DNA of 12,708 nt from G021776435 sp046756245 (GTDB lineage Bacteria > Pseudomonadota > Alphaproteobacteria > Caulobacterales > Parvularculaceae). This document shows positions 7,747 through 12,708 of the stretch, one piece after another. How positions within the stretch are numbered: position 1 is the stretch's first letter; the number at the start of each line of letters is the position of its first letter. The stretch is taken from assembly GCA_046756245.1 (NCBI GenBank), contig JBHHVZ010000081.1:1-12708 (forward strand), written 5' to 3'. Made by a program: the position numbers and the translations under genes. The notes under the pieces are model-generated. The model did not search any database, was not told the origin of the DNA, and saw only the letters and a list, made by a program, of their open reading frames with translations.

Positions 7747-8082
7747 TTATTTATCGTTGGCGGGGGCGGGCTCGGACTTCGAGCGAACGTCCTGCAGCGT
7801 CGTCTTGACGATCTTGACGGTCACATTATCGGCCAGTTCGACCATGACTTCCTCGCCTTCAATCACCTTGGTGACCTTGCCCACGATGCCGCCTGCGGTC
7901 ACCACCGTGTCGCCGCGGCGCACATTGCTCACCATTTCCTGATGCTTTTTGCGCGCCTGCTGCTGCGGGCGGATCAACAGGAAATAGAAAATGACAAAGA
8001 TGAAAATGAGCGGCGCCATCTGAATGAGCGGATTGGGCGCGGCGGGCGTTGCGGCCTGCGCAAAGGCGGGCGTGATCCACAT
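7747..8082 (-). CDS. yajC: Preprotein translocase subunit YajC
   Basis: A 111-residue single-span membrane protein of the SecDF-YajC complex. A short N-terminal segment leads into the membrane helix at about 20-37, followed by the family signature RPQQQARKKHQEM at 38-50 and a cytoplasmic beta domain (RRGDTVVTAGGIVGKV at 55-70). The C-terminal tail, after about 100, is charged and disordered. The frame is open upstream to a GTG at 8160, but the ATG at 8082 is chosen: AAGGAG lies 9 bases before it, and family members start just before the ITPAFAQA segment. It is the first gene of yajC-secD-secF. The Shine-Dalgarno is part of a small hairpin described separately. Confidence 0.96.
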   Translation of the reverse strand: MWITPAFAQAATPAAPNPLIQMAPLIFIFVIFYFLLIRPQQQARKKHQEMVSNVRRGDTVVTAGGIVGKVTKVIEGEEVMVELADNVTVKIVKTTLQDVRSKSEPAPANDK

Positions 8083-8160
8083 AGGGCGTTTCTCCTTCCG
8101 GGAAGGCCGGGAGCGCGCGGCGAACGGCGCGCCGGCCCCTGCTGCGCAGGGCTCCCGCAC
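8083..8160 (-). promoter_or_regulatory. Structured leader of yajC-secDF with a partly paired ribosome binding site
   Basis: On the minus-strand transcript, CCTTC and GAAGG (plus-strand 8102-8106 and 8094-8098) form a five-pair stem with a three-base loop, and the second arm includes four bases of the AAGGAG Shine-Dalgarno of yajC (8092-8097). Upstream, a seven-pair stem (8108-8114 with 8151-8157) encloses the palindrome GGCGCGCC (8126-8133) and a six-pair hairpin (8137-8142 with 8146-8151, whose last base competes with the outer stem). Such dense pairing just before the start codon could tune translation; in GC-rich DNA it could also be incidental. Confidence 0.35.
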
Positions 8161-8175
8161 ATACGGGTTGGCGGA

Positions 8176-8203
8176 TATATAACGATCCCGCGGCTTGTTG
8201 CAA
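8176..8203 (-). promoter_or_regulatory. Candidate promoter of yajC-secD-secF
   Basis: On the minus strand TTGCAA (8203 to 8198) and TATATA (8181 to 8176) are separated by 16 bases, each matching the housekeeping sigma factor consensus at four of six positions. The predicted leader is about 85 bases. The same AT-rich patch reads TATAAC (8178-8183) on the plus strand, five of six to a -10, so it may also drive the divergent ATPase gene, although no good -35 is seen in that direction. Confidence 0.42.
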
Positions 8204-8232
8204 TGCGCCCGACGCTTTAGGAACCGGCTGAA

Positions 8233-9114
8233 ATGGCGAAGAAATCGGACGGCAAGAACTCAGGCGCGGAAACGGTCCTGGCCGGCGTCGAAGGCGCGCT
8301 CGCTCGGATCGCCGGCGCGCTGGAGCGTCTCACGCCCGCCCCGGCGCCGGCGGACCTTTCCGGCGGCGCCGTGTTCGTTTGGGAGGCTTGCGACAAACGG
8401 GCGCGCCCGGCCGCCCGTTTCGACGCCTTGCCGCTTTCGCTCTTGCGCGGGCTCGACGAGCACGCCGCGCGGCTGCTCGACAACACAAGCGCCTTCGCCA
8501 AGGGACTTCCCGCCAATAATGCGCTCCTCTGGGGGGCGCGCGGCGCCGGCAAGAGCGCGCTCATAAAAGCCGTCTTCGCCGAAATCGCAAAAGAAGCGCC
8601 CCTGAAACTCATCGAGCTTCATCGCGCCGAGGTCGCCGACGCGCCGGCGCTGATCGCAGCGCTCCGCGACGCCCGCGACCGCTGCATCGTTTTTTGCGAC
8701 GACCTTTCCTTCGAGGCCGCCGACGAAGCCTATAAGGCGTTGAAGACCCTGCTTGAAGGCGGAGTCGAAGGCCGGCCCGACAATGTGATTTTTTACGCAA
8801 CCTCGAACCGCAAGCATCTGACGCCGCGGATGATGGCCGAAAACGAGGACGCGATGGCGATCAGGCGCGGCGAGGCCGGCCACGAGACGACGTCCCTCGC
8901 CGACCGGTTCGGATTGTCGCTCGGCTTTTACGAAGCGACGCAGGCGGACTATCTCGACATCGTCGAATCTTACGCGCGCGCATTCGGATTCGACGGCGAC
9001 CCGGACGAGGTCAGGCGCGAGGCGCTGCAATGGGCGGCGCGCCGCGGCGCGCGGTCGGGCCGCGTCGCCTGGCAGTTCGCCCAGGCCATGCGGGCGAGAA
9101 AAGGCGGGGGATAA
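8233..9114 (+). CDS. DUF815-family AAA-type ATP-binding protein
   Basis: A 293-residue P-loop ATPase of the DUF815 family, whose cellular function is not established. Walker A GARGAGKS is at 101-108, Walker B IVFCDD at 152-157, a sensor-1 Asn (ATSNR) at 192, an arginine-finger-like Arg in SLADRFG at 225, and a sensor-2-like GARSGR segment at 272-277. The family-typical stretch TSNRKHLTPR lies at 190-199. The first 40 residues are Ala/Pro-rich and poorly conserved. All nucleotide-binding residues are intact, so it should bind and hydrolyse ATP. The ATG at 8233 has only a weak AGGA about 10 bases upstream. It is divergent from yajC, an arrangement I recall as common in alphaproteobacteria. Downstream transcription runs into the hairpin repeat at 9125. 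Confidence 0.9.
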   Translation: MAKKSDGKNSGAETVLAGVEGALARIAGALERLTPAPAPADLSGGAVFVWEACDKRARPAARFDALPLSLLRGLDEHAARLLDNTSAFAKGLPANNALLWGARGAGKSALIKAVFAEIAKEAPLKLIELHRAEVADAPALIAALRDARDRCIVFCDDLSFEAADEAYKALKTLLEGGVEGRPDNVIFYATSNRKHLTPRMMAENEDAMAIRRGEAGHETTSLADRFGLSLGFYEATQADYLDIVESYARAFGFDGDPDEVRREALQWAARRGARSGRVAWQFAQAMRARKGGG

Positions 9115-9124
9115 GCGAATCATT

Positions 9125-9275
9125 CTTCCTCCGCTTGCGGGGGAAGTGGCCGCGAAACGGCCGAAGGGGGTTTACGGCGACTCAATAAATTCGGCAGCGG
9201 TTATGGCGTTAGGAGACTCCACCCCCTCTGTCTCGCGGCTTCGCCGCTCGACACCTCCCCCGTAAACGGGGGAGG
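9125..9275. repeat. Composite inverted-hairpin intergenic repeat, probable bidirectional terminator
   Basis: Two hairpin pairs face each other across a short core. Left: CTTCCTCCG/CGGGGGAAG (9125-9146, one wobble pair), then GGCCG/CGGCC (9148-9162), then AGGGGGT (9165-9171). Right, in mirrored order: ACCCCCT (9221-9227), GCGGC/GCCGC (9235-9247), then a perfect ten-pair CCTCCCCCGT/ACGGGGGAGG (9254-9275). The whole is a palindrome of palindromes of about 150 bases with a 49-base core. Repeats of this style are scattered between genes in many alphaproteobacteria, so I expect other copies in this genome. It lies between convergent genes, where either outer hairpin could end transcription. It encodes no transposase. 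Confidence 0.85.
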
Positions 9276-9309
9276 AATATCCTCAGGCGTCAAATGTAAT
9301 TGTCCCGCC

Positions 9310-10209
9310 TCACGCCGCCGCAAGCGCGCCTTCCATGGCGAGGATGGCCTTCTTGCGCGCCGCGCCCCAGCGGTAATTATGCACGACGCCGGTCGACAAG
9401 ATGACCCGGTGGCAGGGAATGATGAGCGAGACCATATTAGCCCCGACCGCTGCGCCGACCGCACGCGACGCCCGCGACGAACAGACCTCGCGCGCAATGT
9501 CGCCGTAGGTCACGAGACCGCCAGAAGGGATGCGCAACAGCGCCTCCCAAACTTTAAGCTGAAAGTTCGTACCCTGAACATAAAGCCCCAAAGGCTGGTC
9601 GAGCTTTTTTCCTTGCGCGAATGCAAAGGCGCGCGCGGCGCGCGGCGCAATGAAAACTTCGTCTTCGATAACCTGCGCGGCCGGCCAGTCGCCGGCCATC
9701 TCGCCGACGGCGCTTTCCGTCGAGCCGGCGCCGATGAAGCTCAGCCAGCACACGCCCTTGTCAGTGGCGCCGATAAGCGCGCGCCCGAACGGGCCGTCAA
9801 CGGCCGCGTAGCGAATAATCTCGCCCGCCCCTTTCTTGCGATAGGTCCCGGGCGTCATCGCCTCGGCGGCGAGGAACAGGTCGTGCAGCCTCGACGGCCC
9901 TGAAAGGCCCGCCGACAACGCCGCCCCCAGCACGGTTTCGCCTTCGCCCAGGGCGCGTTTGGCCTCTCCGGCGGCGAGATATTGCAGGAAACGCTTCGGC
10001 GAGACCCCGGCGCCGGCCTTGAAGACGCGCTGAAAATGTTGCGGCGACAGGCCGACATGGGCCGCGGTTTCCTCAAGGCTCGGTTGCGCGCCGAAATGCG
10101 CGACCAGAAAGTCGATGGCGCGCGCCACCGGCGCATAGTCGTCCAGACGCCGGCGACCGGCCTGCGCGTCGTTCGATCCGGCGGGAGCGTGGTGCTGGGT
10201 AATTGTCAT
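9310..10209 (-). CDS. AraC-type HTH / O6-alkylguanine-DNA alkyltransferase fusion (Ada-like)
   Basis: A 299-residue two-domain protein. Residues about 25-125 form an AraC-type double helix-turn-helix (SLEETAAHVGLSPQHFQRVF at 44-63, then SPKRF and a second recognition region to about 124). Residues 131-299 are the alkyltransferase: the arginine-finger region SRASRAVGAAVGAN at 245-258 flips out the damaged base, and PCHRV at 265-269 holds the acceptor Cys266, followed by YRWG and KK at 279-287. It should repair O6-alkylguanine by irreversible transfer of the alkyl group to Cys266. Compared with E. coli Ada (354 residues), the N-terminal zinc domain that accepts methyl groups from phosphotriesters is absent; the only other Cys residues are 154 and 243. 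AAGGGAG stands 4 bases before the ATG at 10209. Whether it still activates transcription is unknown. Confidence 0.93.
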   Translation of the reverse strand: MTITQHHAPAGSNDAQAGRRRLDDYAPVARAIDFLVAHFGAQPSLEETAAHVGLSPQHFQRVFKAGAGVSPKRFLQYLAAGEAKRALGEGETVLGAALSAGLSGPSRLHDLFLAAEAMTPGTYRKKGAGEIIRYAAVDGPFGRALIGATDKGVCWLSFIGAGSTESAVGEMAGDWPAAQVIEDEVFIAPRAARAFAFAQGKKLDQPLGLYVQGTNFQLKVWEALLRIPSGGLVTYGDIAREVCSSRASRAVGAAVGANMVSLIIPCHRVILSTGVVHNYRWGAARKKAILAMEGALAAA

Positions 10210-10233
10210 AATCTCCCTTTTACTGCGCGCGGG

Positions 10234-10273
10234 CGGGCCTGAACCACCCGATTCTTGCGGGAAATCAGGCCCG
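10234..10273. repeat. Nested dyad in the divergent gap between the Ada-like gene and the membrane protein gene
   Basis: A perfect nine-base inverted repeat, CGGGCCTGA (10234-10242) against TCAGGCCCG (10265-10273), encloses a second dyad, CCCG (10247-10250) against CGGG (10258-10261) with a 7-base loop. It begins 25 bases upstream of the Ada-like start codon and ends 54 bases upstream of the divergent gene. There is no following T-run, so it is not a terminator. Either a protein-binding operator or an RNA stem in the Ada-like leader is possible. Confidence 0.5.
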
Positions 10274-10327
10274 ATTTACGCCGCGTTAACCCTGATAAGG
10301 CGTTAATGTCGCCTGGAGACAGCGCCC

Positions 10328-10696
10328 GTGGAAGACCTGCAGTATATCATCAGCCTGGGCTTTTCCGGCTCGGACGTGCCGCGCGCAATCGCCTTGGCCT
10401 TTTTCGCGGCGATGGTCACGAGCCGGCAGTCCGACGTCTGGGTGATGGCCGGTTGGCTGCTGTTCATCGACCGCGTGATTTGGCCGATCGCCGCCATGGG
10501 TCTCGCCGGGGCGGATATTCACTCGATCTACGCCGCCATCGGCGCGATGGTTCAGAACTTCCCCGCGGATCTCGGCATTTATGTGGTGCGCTATCTGGGG
10601 ATTTGCCTGATGATGAGTCTTTTTATCAGCGGGCGCCGGCGGATTCATCGCGCCAGTCCGCCGAAGACGAAGCAGGCGCCGGCTTATCCCTATTGA
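10328..10696 (+). CDS. Small inner membrane protein of unknown function
   Basis: A 122-residue protein I do not recognise. Three hydrophobic segments are visible, at about 18-31, 37-60 and 84-100, followed by a basic tail (GRRRIHR at 102-108, then Lys-, Pro- and Tyr-containing). Positive charge at this end suggests the C-terminus is cytoplasmic. Translation starts at GTG (10328), supported by GGAG nine bases upstream; the nearby ATG at 10306 is in another frame. The gene is divergent from the Ada-like gene and its stop is six bases from the convergent ketoacyl synthase stop. Real coding is supported by the start signal, the membrane pattern and exact tight packing between neighbours. No function can be given. 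Confidence 0.72.
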   Translation: MEDLQYIISLGFSGSDVPRAIALAFFAAMVTSRQSDVWVMAGWLLFIDRVIWPIAAMGLAGADIHSIYAAIGAMVQNFPADLGIYVVRYLGICLMMSLFISGRRRIHRASPPKTKQAPAYPY

Positions 10697-10702
10697 GCGT
10701 CG

Positions 10703-11920
10703 TCAACCGTCGGCTTTTTTGAACGCCAACACCGCGTTTAATCCTCCGAACGCGAACGAATTCGAGATTGCATAATCGAGGGCGCGCGCGCGCGCTTCGT
10801 TCGGCGCGTAATCGAGATCGCAGTCTGGATCCGGCTCGTCCAGGTTGATCGTGGGCGGAACAATCCCGTTCTTCAGCGCGAGAATCGACGCAATCGTCTC
10901 AACGCCGCCGGCCGCGCCAAGCAGATGCCCGTGCATCGATTTTGTGGAGGAGACGACAAGCTGGTCGGCGGCGGCGCCGAACACCGATCGGATCGCTTTC
11001 GTTTCGGTCGGATCGTTCATCAGCGTGCCGGTGCCGTGCGCGTTGATGTAAATGGCTTCCGGACGGGCGAGATCGAGCCCTTCAACAGCAAGCCGCATGG
11101 CGTTCGCCGCGCCCTCGACGGCCGGGTTGATCATGTCCTCGCCGTCGGCGTTCATGCCGAATCCGACAAGCTCGGCGTGTATCGTCGCGCCGCGCCTTCG
11201 CGCGCGCTCATAGTCTTCAAGCACAATGACGCCCGCCCCCTCGCCGATGATGAGCCCTTTGCGGTTTTTCGAAAACGGCCGGCAAAGCTCGTCGGACATG
11301 ATGTGCATCGCCCGCCAGGCTTCCATCGAGCCGAAGGTCAGCGCCGCCTCGCTGGCGCCGGCGAGCCCTGCATCGGCGACGCCGGCGCGGATCAGGTCGG
11401 CGCAAACGCCGATGGCGTGGGCGCCCGACGCGCAGGCGCTTGAGATCGCGAACGCCGGCCCGCGCAATCCGTAACGGATCGACAGATGACTCGCCGCCGC
11501 ATTGGGGATCGTGCGCAGGATGGTCAGCGGATGGGCGCGCCGGCCCTTGCGCAGCATGGCGACATAGGCCTCGTCCATTGCGCCTTGCCCGCCGATGCCG
11601 GTTCCGATGATCGCCGCCGTTCGCGCGCCCAGCGCTTCGTCGAATTCGAGCCCGGAATCCGCAACCGCCTCGTCGGCGGCGGCGACGGCGAACCGGGTGA
11701 AGCGGTCGGCGCGGGCGATGTCGCGGCCAAGCTGTTCAAGCCGCGCCTCAAAGCCGTCGACTGCGGCGACGGGAAGCTCGACGGACAGGTCTTCGGCCGC
11801 GGCGATTCTTCGCCGTCTGATCCCGCAGCGTCCTTCGGACAGACTTTTCCGGAACGAATCGCAGTCGCCGCCGATTGGGGACACGACTCCTAGCCCGGTG
11901 ACGGCGACGCGGCGCGGCAT
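10703..11920 (-). CDS. Beta-ketoacyl-ACP synthase, FabF-like condensing enzyme
   Basis: A 405-residue thiolase-fold condensing enzyme that joins an acyl chain to malonyl-ACP with loss of CO2. The full catalytic set is present: acyl-accepting Cys163 in SSACASGAHAIG, His295 in NAHGTGT, Lys327 in STKS and His332 in HGHLLGAAGG, with the gating loop NSFAFGGLN at 387-395. Family-typical GLGVVSPIG is at 9-17. Sequence details such as HGTGT rather than HGTST, and MHGH rather than MTGH, differ from housekeeping FabF, and the gene is paired with a non-standard ACP rather than acpP, which suggests a specialised product. The ATG at 11920 follows an in-frame TGA three codons upstream, so an earlier start is excluded; GGAGG is about 13 bases away, longer than ideal. 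It is 20 bases downstream of the ACP gene and probably in one transcript with it. Confidence 0.9.
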   Translation of the reverse strand: MPRRVAVTGLGVVSPIGGDCDSFRKSLSEGRCGIRRRRIAAAEDLSVELPVAAVDGFEARLEQLGRDIARADRFTRFAVAAADEAVADSGLEFDEALGARTAAIIGTGIGGQGAMDEAYVAMLRKGRRAHPLTILRTIPNAAASHLSIRYGLRGPAFAISSACASGAHAIGVCADLIRAGVADAGLAGASEAALTFGSMEAWRAMHIMSDELCRPFSKNRKGLIIGEGAGVIVLEDYERARRRGATIHAELVGFGMNADGEDMINPAVEGAANAMRLAVEGLDLARPEAIYINAHGTGTLMNDPTETKAIRSVFGAAADQLVVSSTKSMHGHLLGAAGGVETIASILALKNGIVPPTINLDEPDPDCDLDYAPNEARARALDYAISNSFAFGGLNAVLAFKKADG

Positions 11921-11940
11921 GATGGGTCAGCGTCCTCCGT

Positions 11941-12192
11941 CTACCCGGCTTCTGCGAGTTTTTTGACGGCGTCGACGAGATCGCCCACCGATGACATGTC
12001 GCCGAGCGGATTTTCATTGGCGTTAAACGGCACTTCGATCGACAGCTTTTCCTCCACTTCATAAATGATTTCGACAATGGAGAAGGAATCGATGCCGAGA
12101 TCCGCAATCGGCGTCTCGCGCGTCAGCGGCCCGGTCAGCCCCACCGCATGTTCCTTGATTATGTCGAGCAGCGTCGCTTCGATATCGGCCAT
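11941..12192 (-). CDS. Acyl carrier protein
   Basis: An 83-residue acidic, four-helix carrier protein. Ser36 in DLGIDSFSIVEI is the expected attachment site for 4'-phosphopantetheine; the usual DSL is DSF here. The segment YEVEEKLSIEVPFNANEN after it, containing Asn/Glu at a position where AcpP has IPDEDAE, marks it as a specialised rather than housekeeping ACP. The ATG at 12192 is chosen because AGGA lies 7 bases upstream and family similarity starts there; an in-frame ATG at 12240, directly after the yajQ stop, would add 16 charged residues of low ACP likeness. It should carry chains to or from the ketoacyl synthase encoded 20 bases downstream. Confidence 0.93.
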   Translation of the reverse strand: MADIEATLLDIIKEHAVGLTGPLTRETPIADLGIDSFSIVEIIYEVEEKLSIEVPFNANENPLGDMSSVGDLVDAVKKLAEAG

Positions 12193-12240
12193 GCGCCCGT
12201 CCTTTCTTTCTTTGTCGTATCGGCCTTGCGCCGTTTTCAT

Positions 12241-12708
12241 CTAGTCGCGAAAGTTCTTGAACTGCAGCGGCTGTTCGAGCTCCAACCCTTTGACGTGGGC
12301 GATCGCCGCCTGCAGATCGTCGCGCTTCTTGCCGGCGACCCTGAGCTCGTCGCCCTGGATCGCCGTCTGCACCTTGAATTTTGCGTCCTTCACCGCCTTG
12401 ACGATGGTTCTGGCGAGATCGCGATCAATGCCTTCGCGCAAGTTTACGACCTGGCGCACGGCCTGACCGGCCGCCTGTTCTTCTTTCTGATAGTTGAGCG
12501 AGCCCGGTTCGATCCCGCGCTTTTGCATGTGTCCCTGCAGGATTTCGCGCATCTGGCGCAGCTTCATGTCGTCGTCGGCGTTGATCGTAATAACGCCGTC
12601 ATTGATCTCGACGGTCGATTTCGATCCCTTGAAATCATAGCGATTGGCGATTTCGCGCTGAACGTTCTGCACCGCGTTGACGGCTTCGGCGCGGTCGACC
12701 TCCGAGAC
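12241..12708 (-). CDS. yajQ: YajQ-family nucleotide-binding protein, N-terminus cut by the window edge
   Basis: The frame runs off the right end of the window, so 155 residues are visible beginning VSEVDRAEAVNAVQNVQ. Complete members are about 160 residues and begin near (M)PSFDIVSEVD, so only about six residues are missing; the internal GTG at 12672 is not the start. The diagnostic YDFKGS motif follows the first helix, and the two ferredoxin-like halves with the KVQTAIQGDELRV segment and a C-terminal LQFKNFRD are as in the family. YajQ proteins bind nucleotides, and a Xanthomonas member binds cyclic di-GMP and affects transcription; that role is not shown for this one. The ACP start is 48 bases downstream in the same direction, so co-transcription is possible. 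Confidence 0.95.
   Translation of the reverse strand, partial: VSEVDRAEAVNAVQNVQREIANRYDFKGSKSTVEINDGVITINADDDMKLRQMREILQGHMQKRGIEPGSLNYQKEEQAAGQAVRQVVNLREGIDRDLARTIVKAVKDAKFKVQTAIQGDELRVAGKKRDDLQAAIAHVKGLELEQPLQFKNFRD

Noticed and set aside
8083..8160. In-frame 26-codon extension of yajC as a possible regulatory leader peptide
   Set aside because: It starts at a GTG without a Shine-Dalgarno, is Arg/Ala/Pro-rich from GC-rich leader DNA, and is fused in frame rather than being a separate peptide with a stop.
10286..10293. CtrA-like half-site TTAACCCT here, and TTAACCAA at 4313-4320
   Set aside because: Each matches the Caulobacter TTAACCAT half-site at seven of eight positions, but neither has the paired TTAA at 7-base spacing, and single near matches are expected by chance in a window this size.
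10711..10720. T-run after the membrane protein gene considered as a terminator
   Set aside because: No stem of useful length precedes the six T residues, which are explained by the Lys codons at the end of the convergent ketoacyl synthase.
10782..10795. Seven GC dinucleotides in a row inside the ketoacyl synthase gene, a possible slip site
   Set aside because: It encodes an ordinary Arg-Ala stretch in an intact frame, and short GC runs are expected in DNA of this composition.
1..12708. CRISPR arrays, tRNA or rRNA genes, transposases, phage or toxin-antitoxin genes
   Set aside because: I looked for regularly spaced repeats, RNA gene features and proteins of these types on both strands and saw none.

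Overview
The window is GC-rich chromosomal DNA from an alphaproteobacterium. The gene content and order (DUF815-type ATPase, yajC, secD, secF, squalene/phytoene-synthase-like protein), the large Caulobacterales/Sphingomonadales-style TonB-dependent receptor, and a CTCCCCC-type intergenic hairpin repeat suggest a marine-type lineage near Caulobacterales, Hyphomonadaceae or Parvularculaceae. That placement is inference from sequence style; there is no rRNA here to confirm it.

Layout, left to right. 19-738 (-): a squalene/phytoene-synthase-fold protein of the NDUFAF6-like type. 783-810: a strong UUCG-tetraloop terminator. 836-4127 (-): a 1097-residue TonB-dependent outer membrane receptor. 4128-4426: a divergent 299-base control region. 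4427-5095 (+): an exported protein of unknown function with a Lys-rich linker. 5104-8082 (-): the yajC-secD-secF operon, with a structured leader that pairs part of the yajC ribosome binding site. 8233-9114 (+): a DUF815-family AAA ATPase, transcribed away from yajC. 9125-9275: a composite inverted-hairpin repeat between convergent genes. 9310-10209 (-): an AraC-type DNA-binding domain fused to an O6-alkylguanine transferase. 10234-10273: a nested dyad in the divergent gap. 10328-10696 (+): a small three-helix membrane protein, not recognised. 10703-12192 (-): a stand-alone ketoacyl synthase and its acyl carrier protein. 12241-12708 (-): yajQ, cut by the window edge and lacking only about six N-terminal residues.

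How the genes work together. YajC, SecD and SecF form the accessory complex of the SecYEG translocon, which uses the proton motive force to complete export. The TonB receptor and the exported 222-residue protein are both Sec substrates by their signal peptides, but that link is generic. The ACP and ketoacyl synthase look like a dedicated two-gene acyl-chain module; its product is not evident from the window. The Ada-like protein repairs O6-alkylguanine.

I did not find a clear undescribed defence or mobile system. The points most worth a second look are the yajC leader fold, the apparent insertion between secF and the squalene-synthase-like gene, the orphan ACP/ketoacyl synthase pair, the Ada-like fusion that lacks the usual sensor domain, and the composite hairpin repeat.
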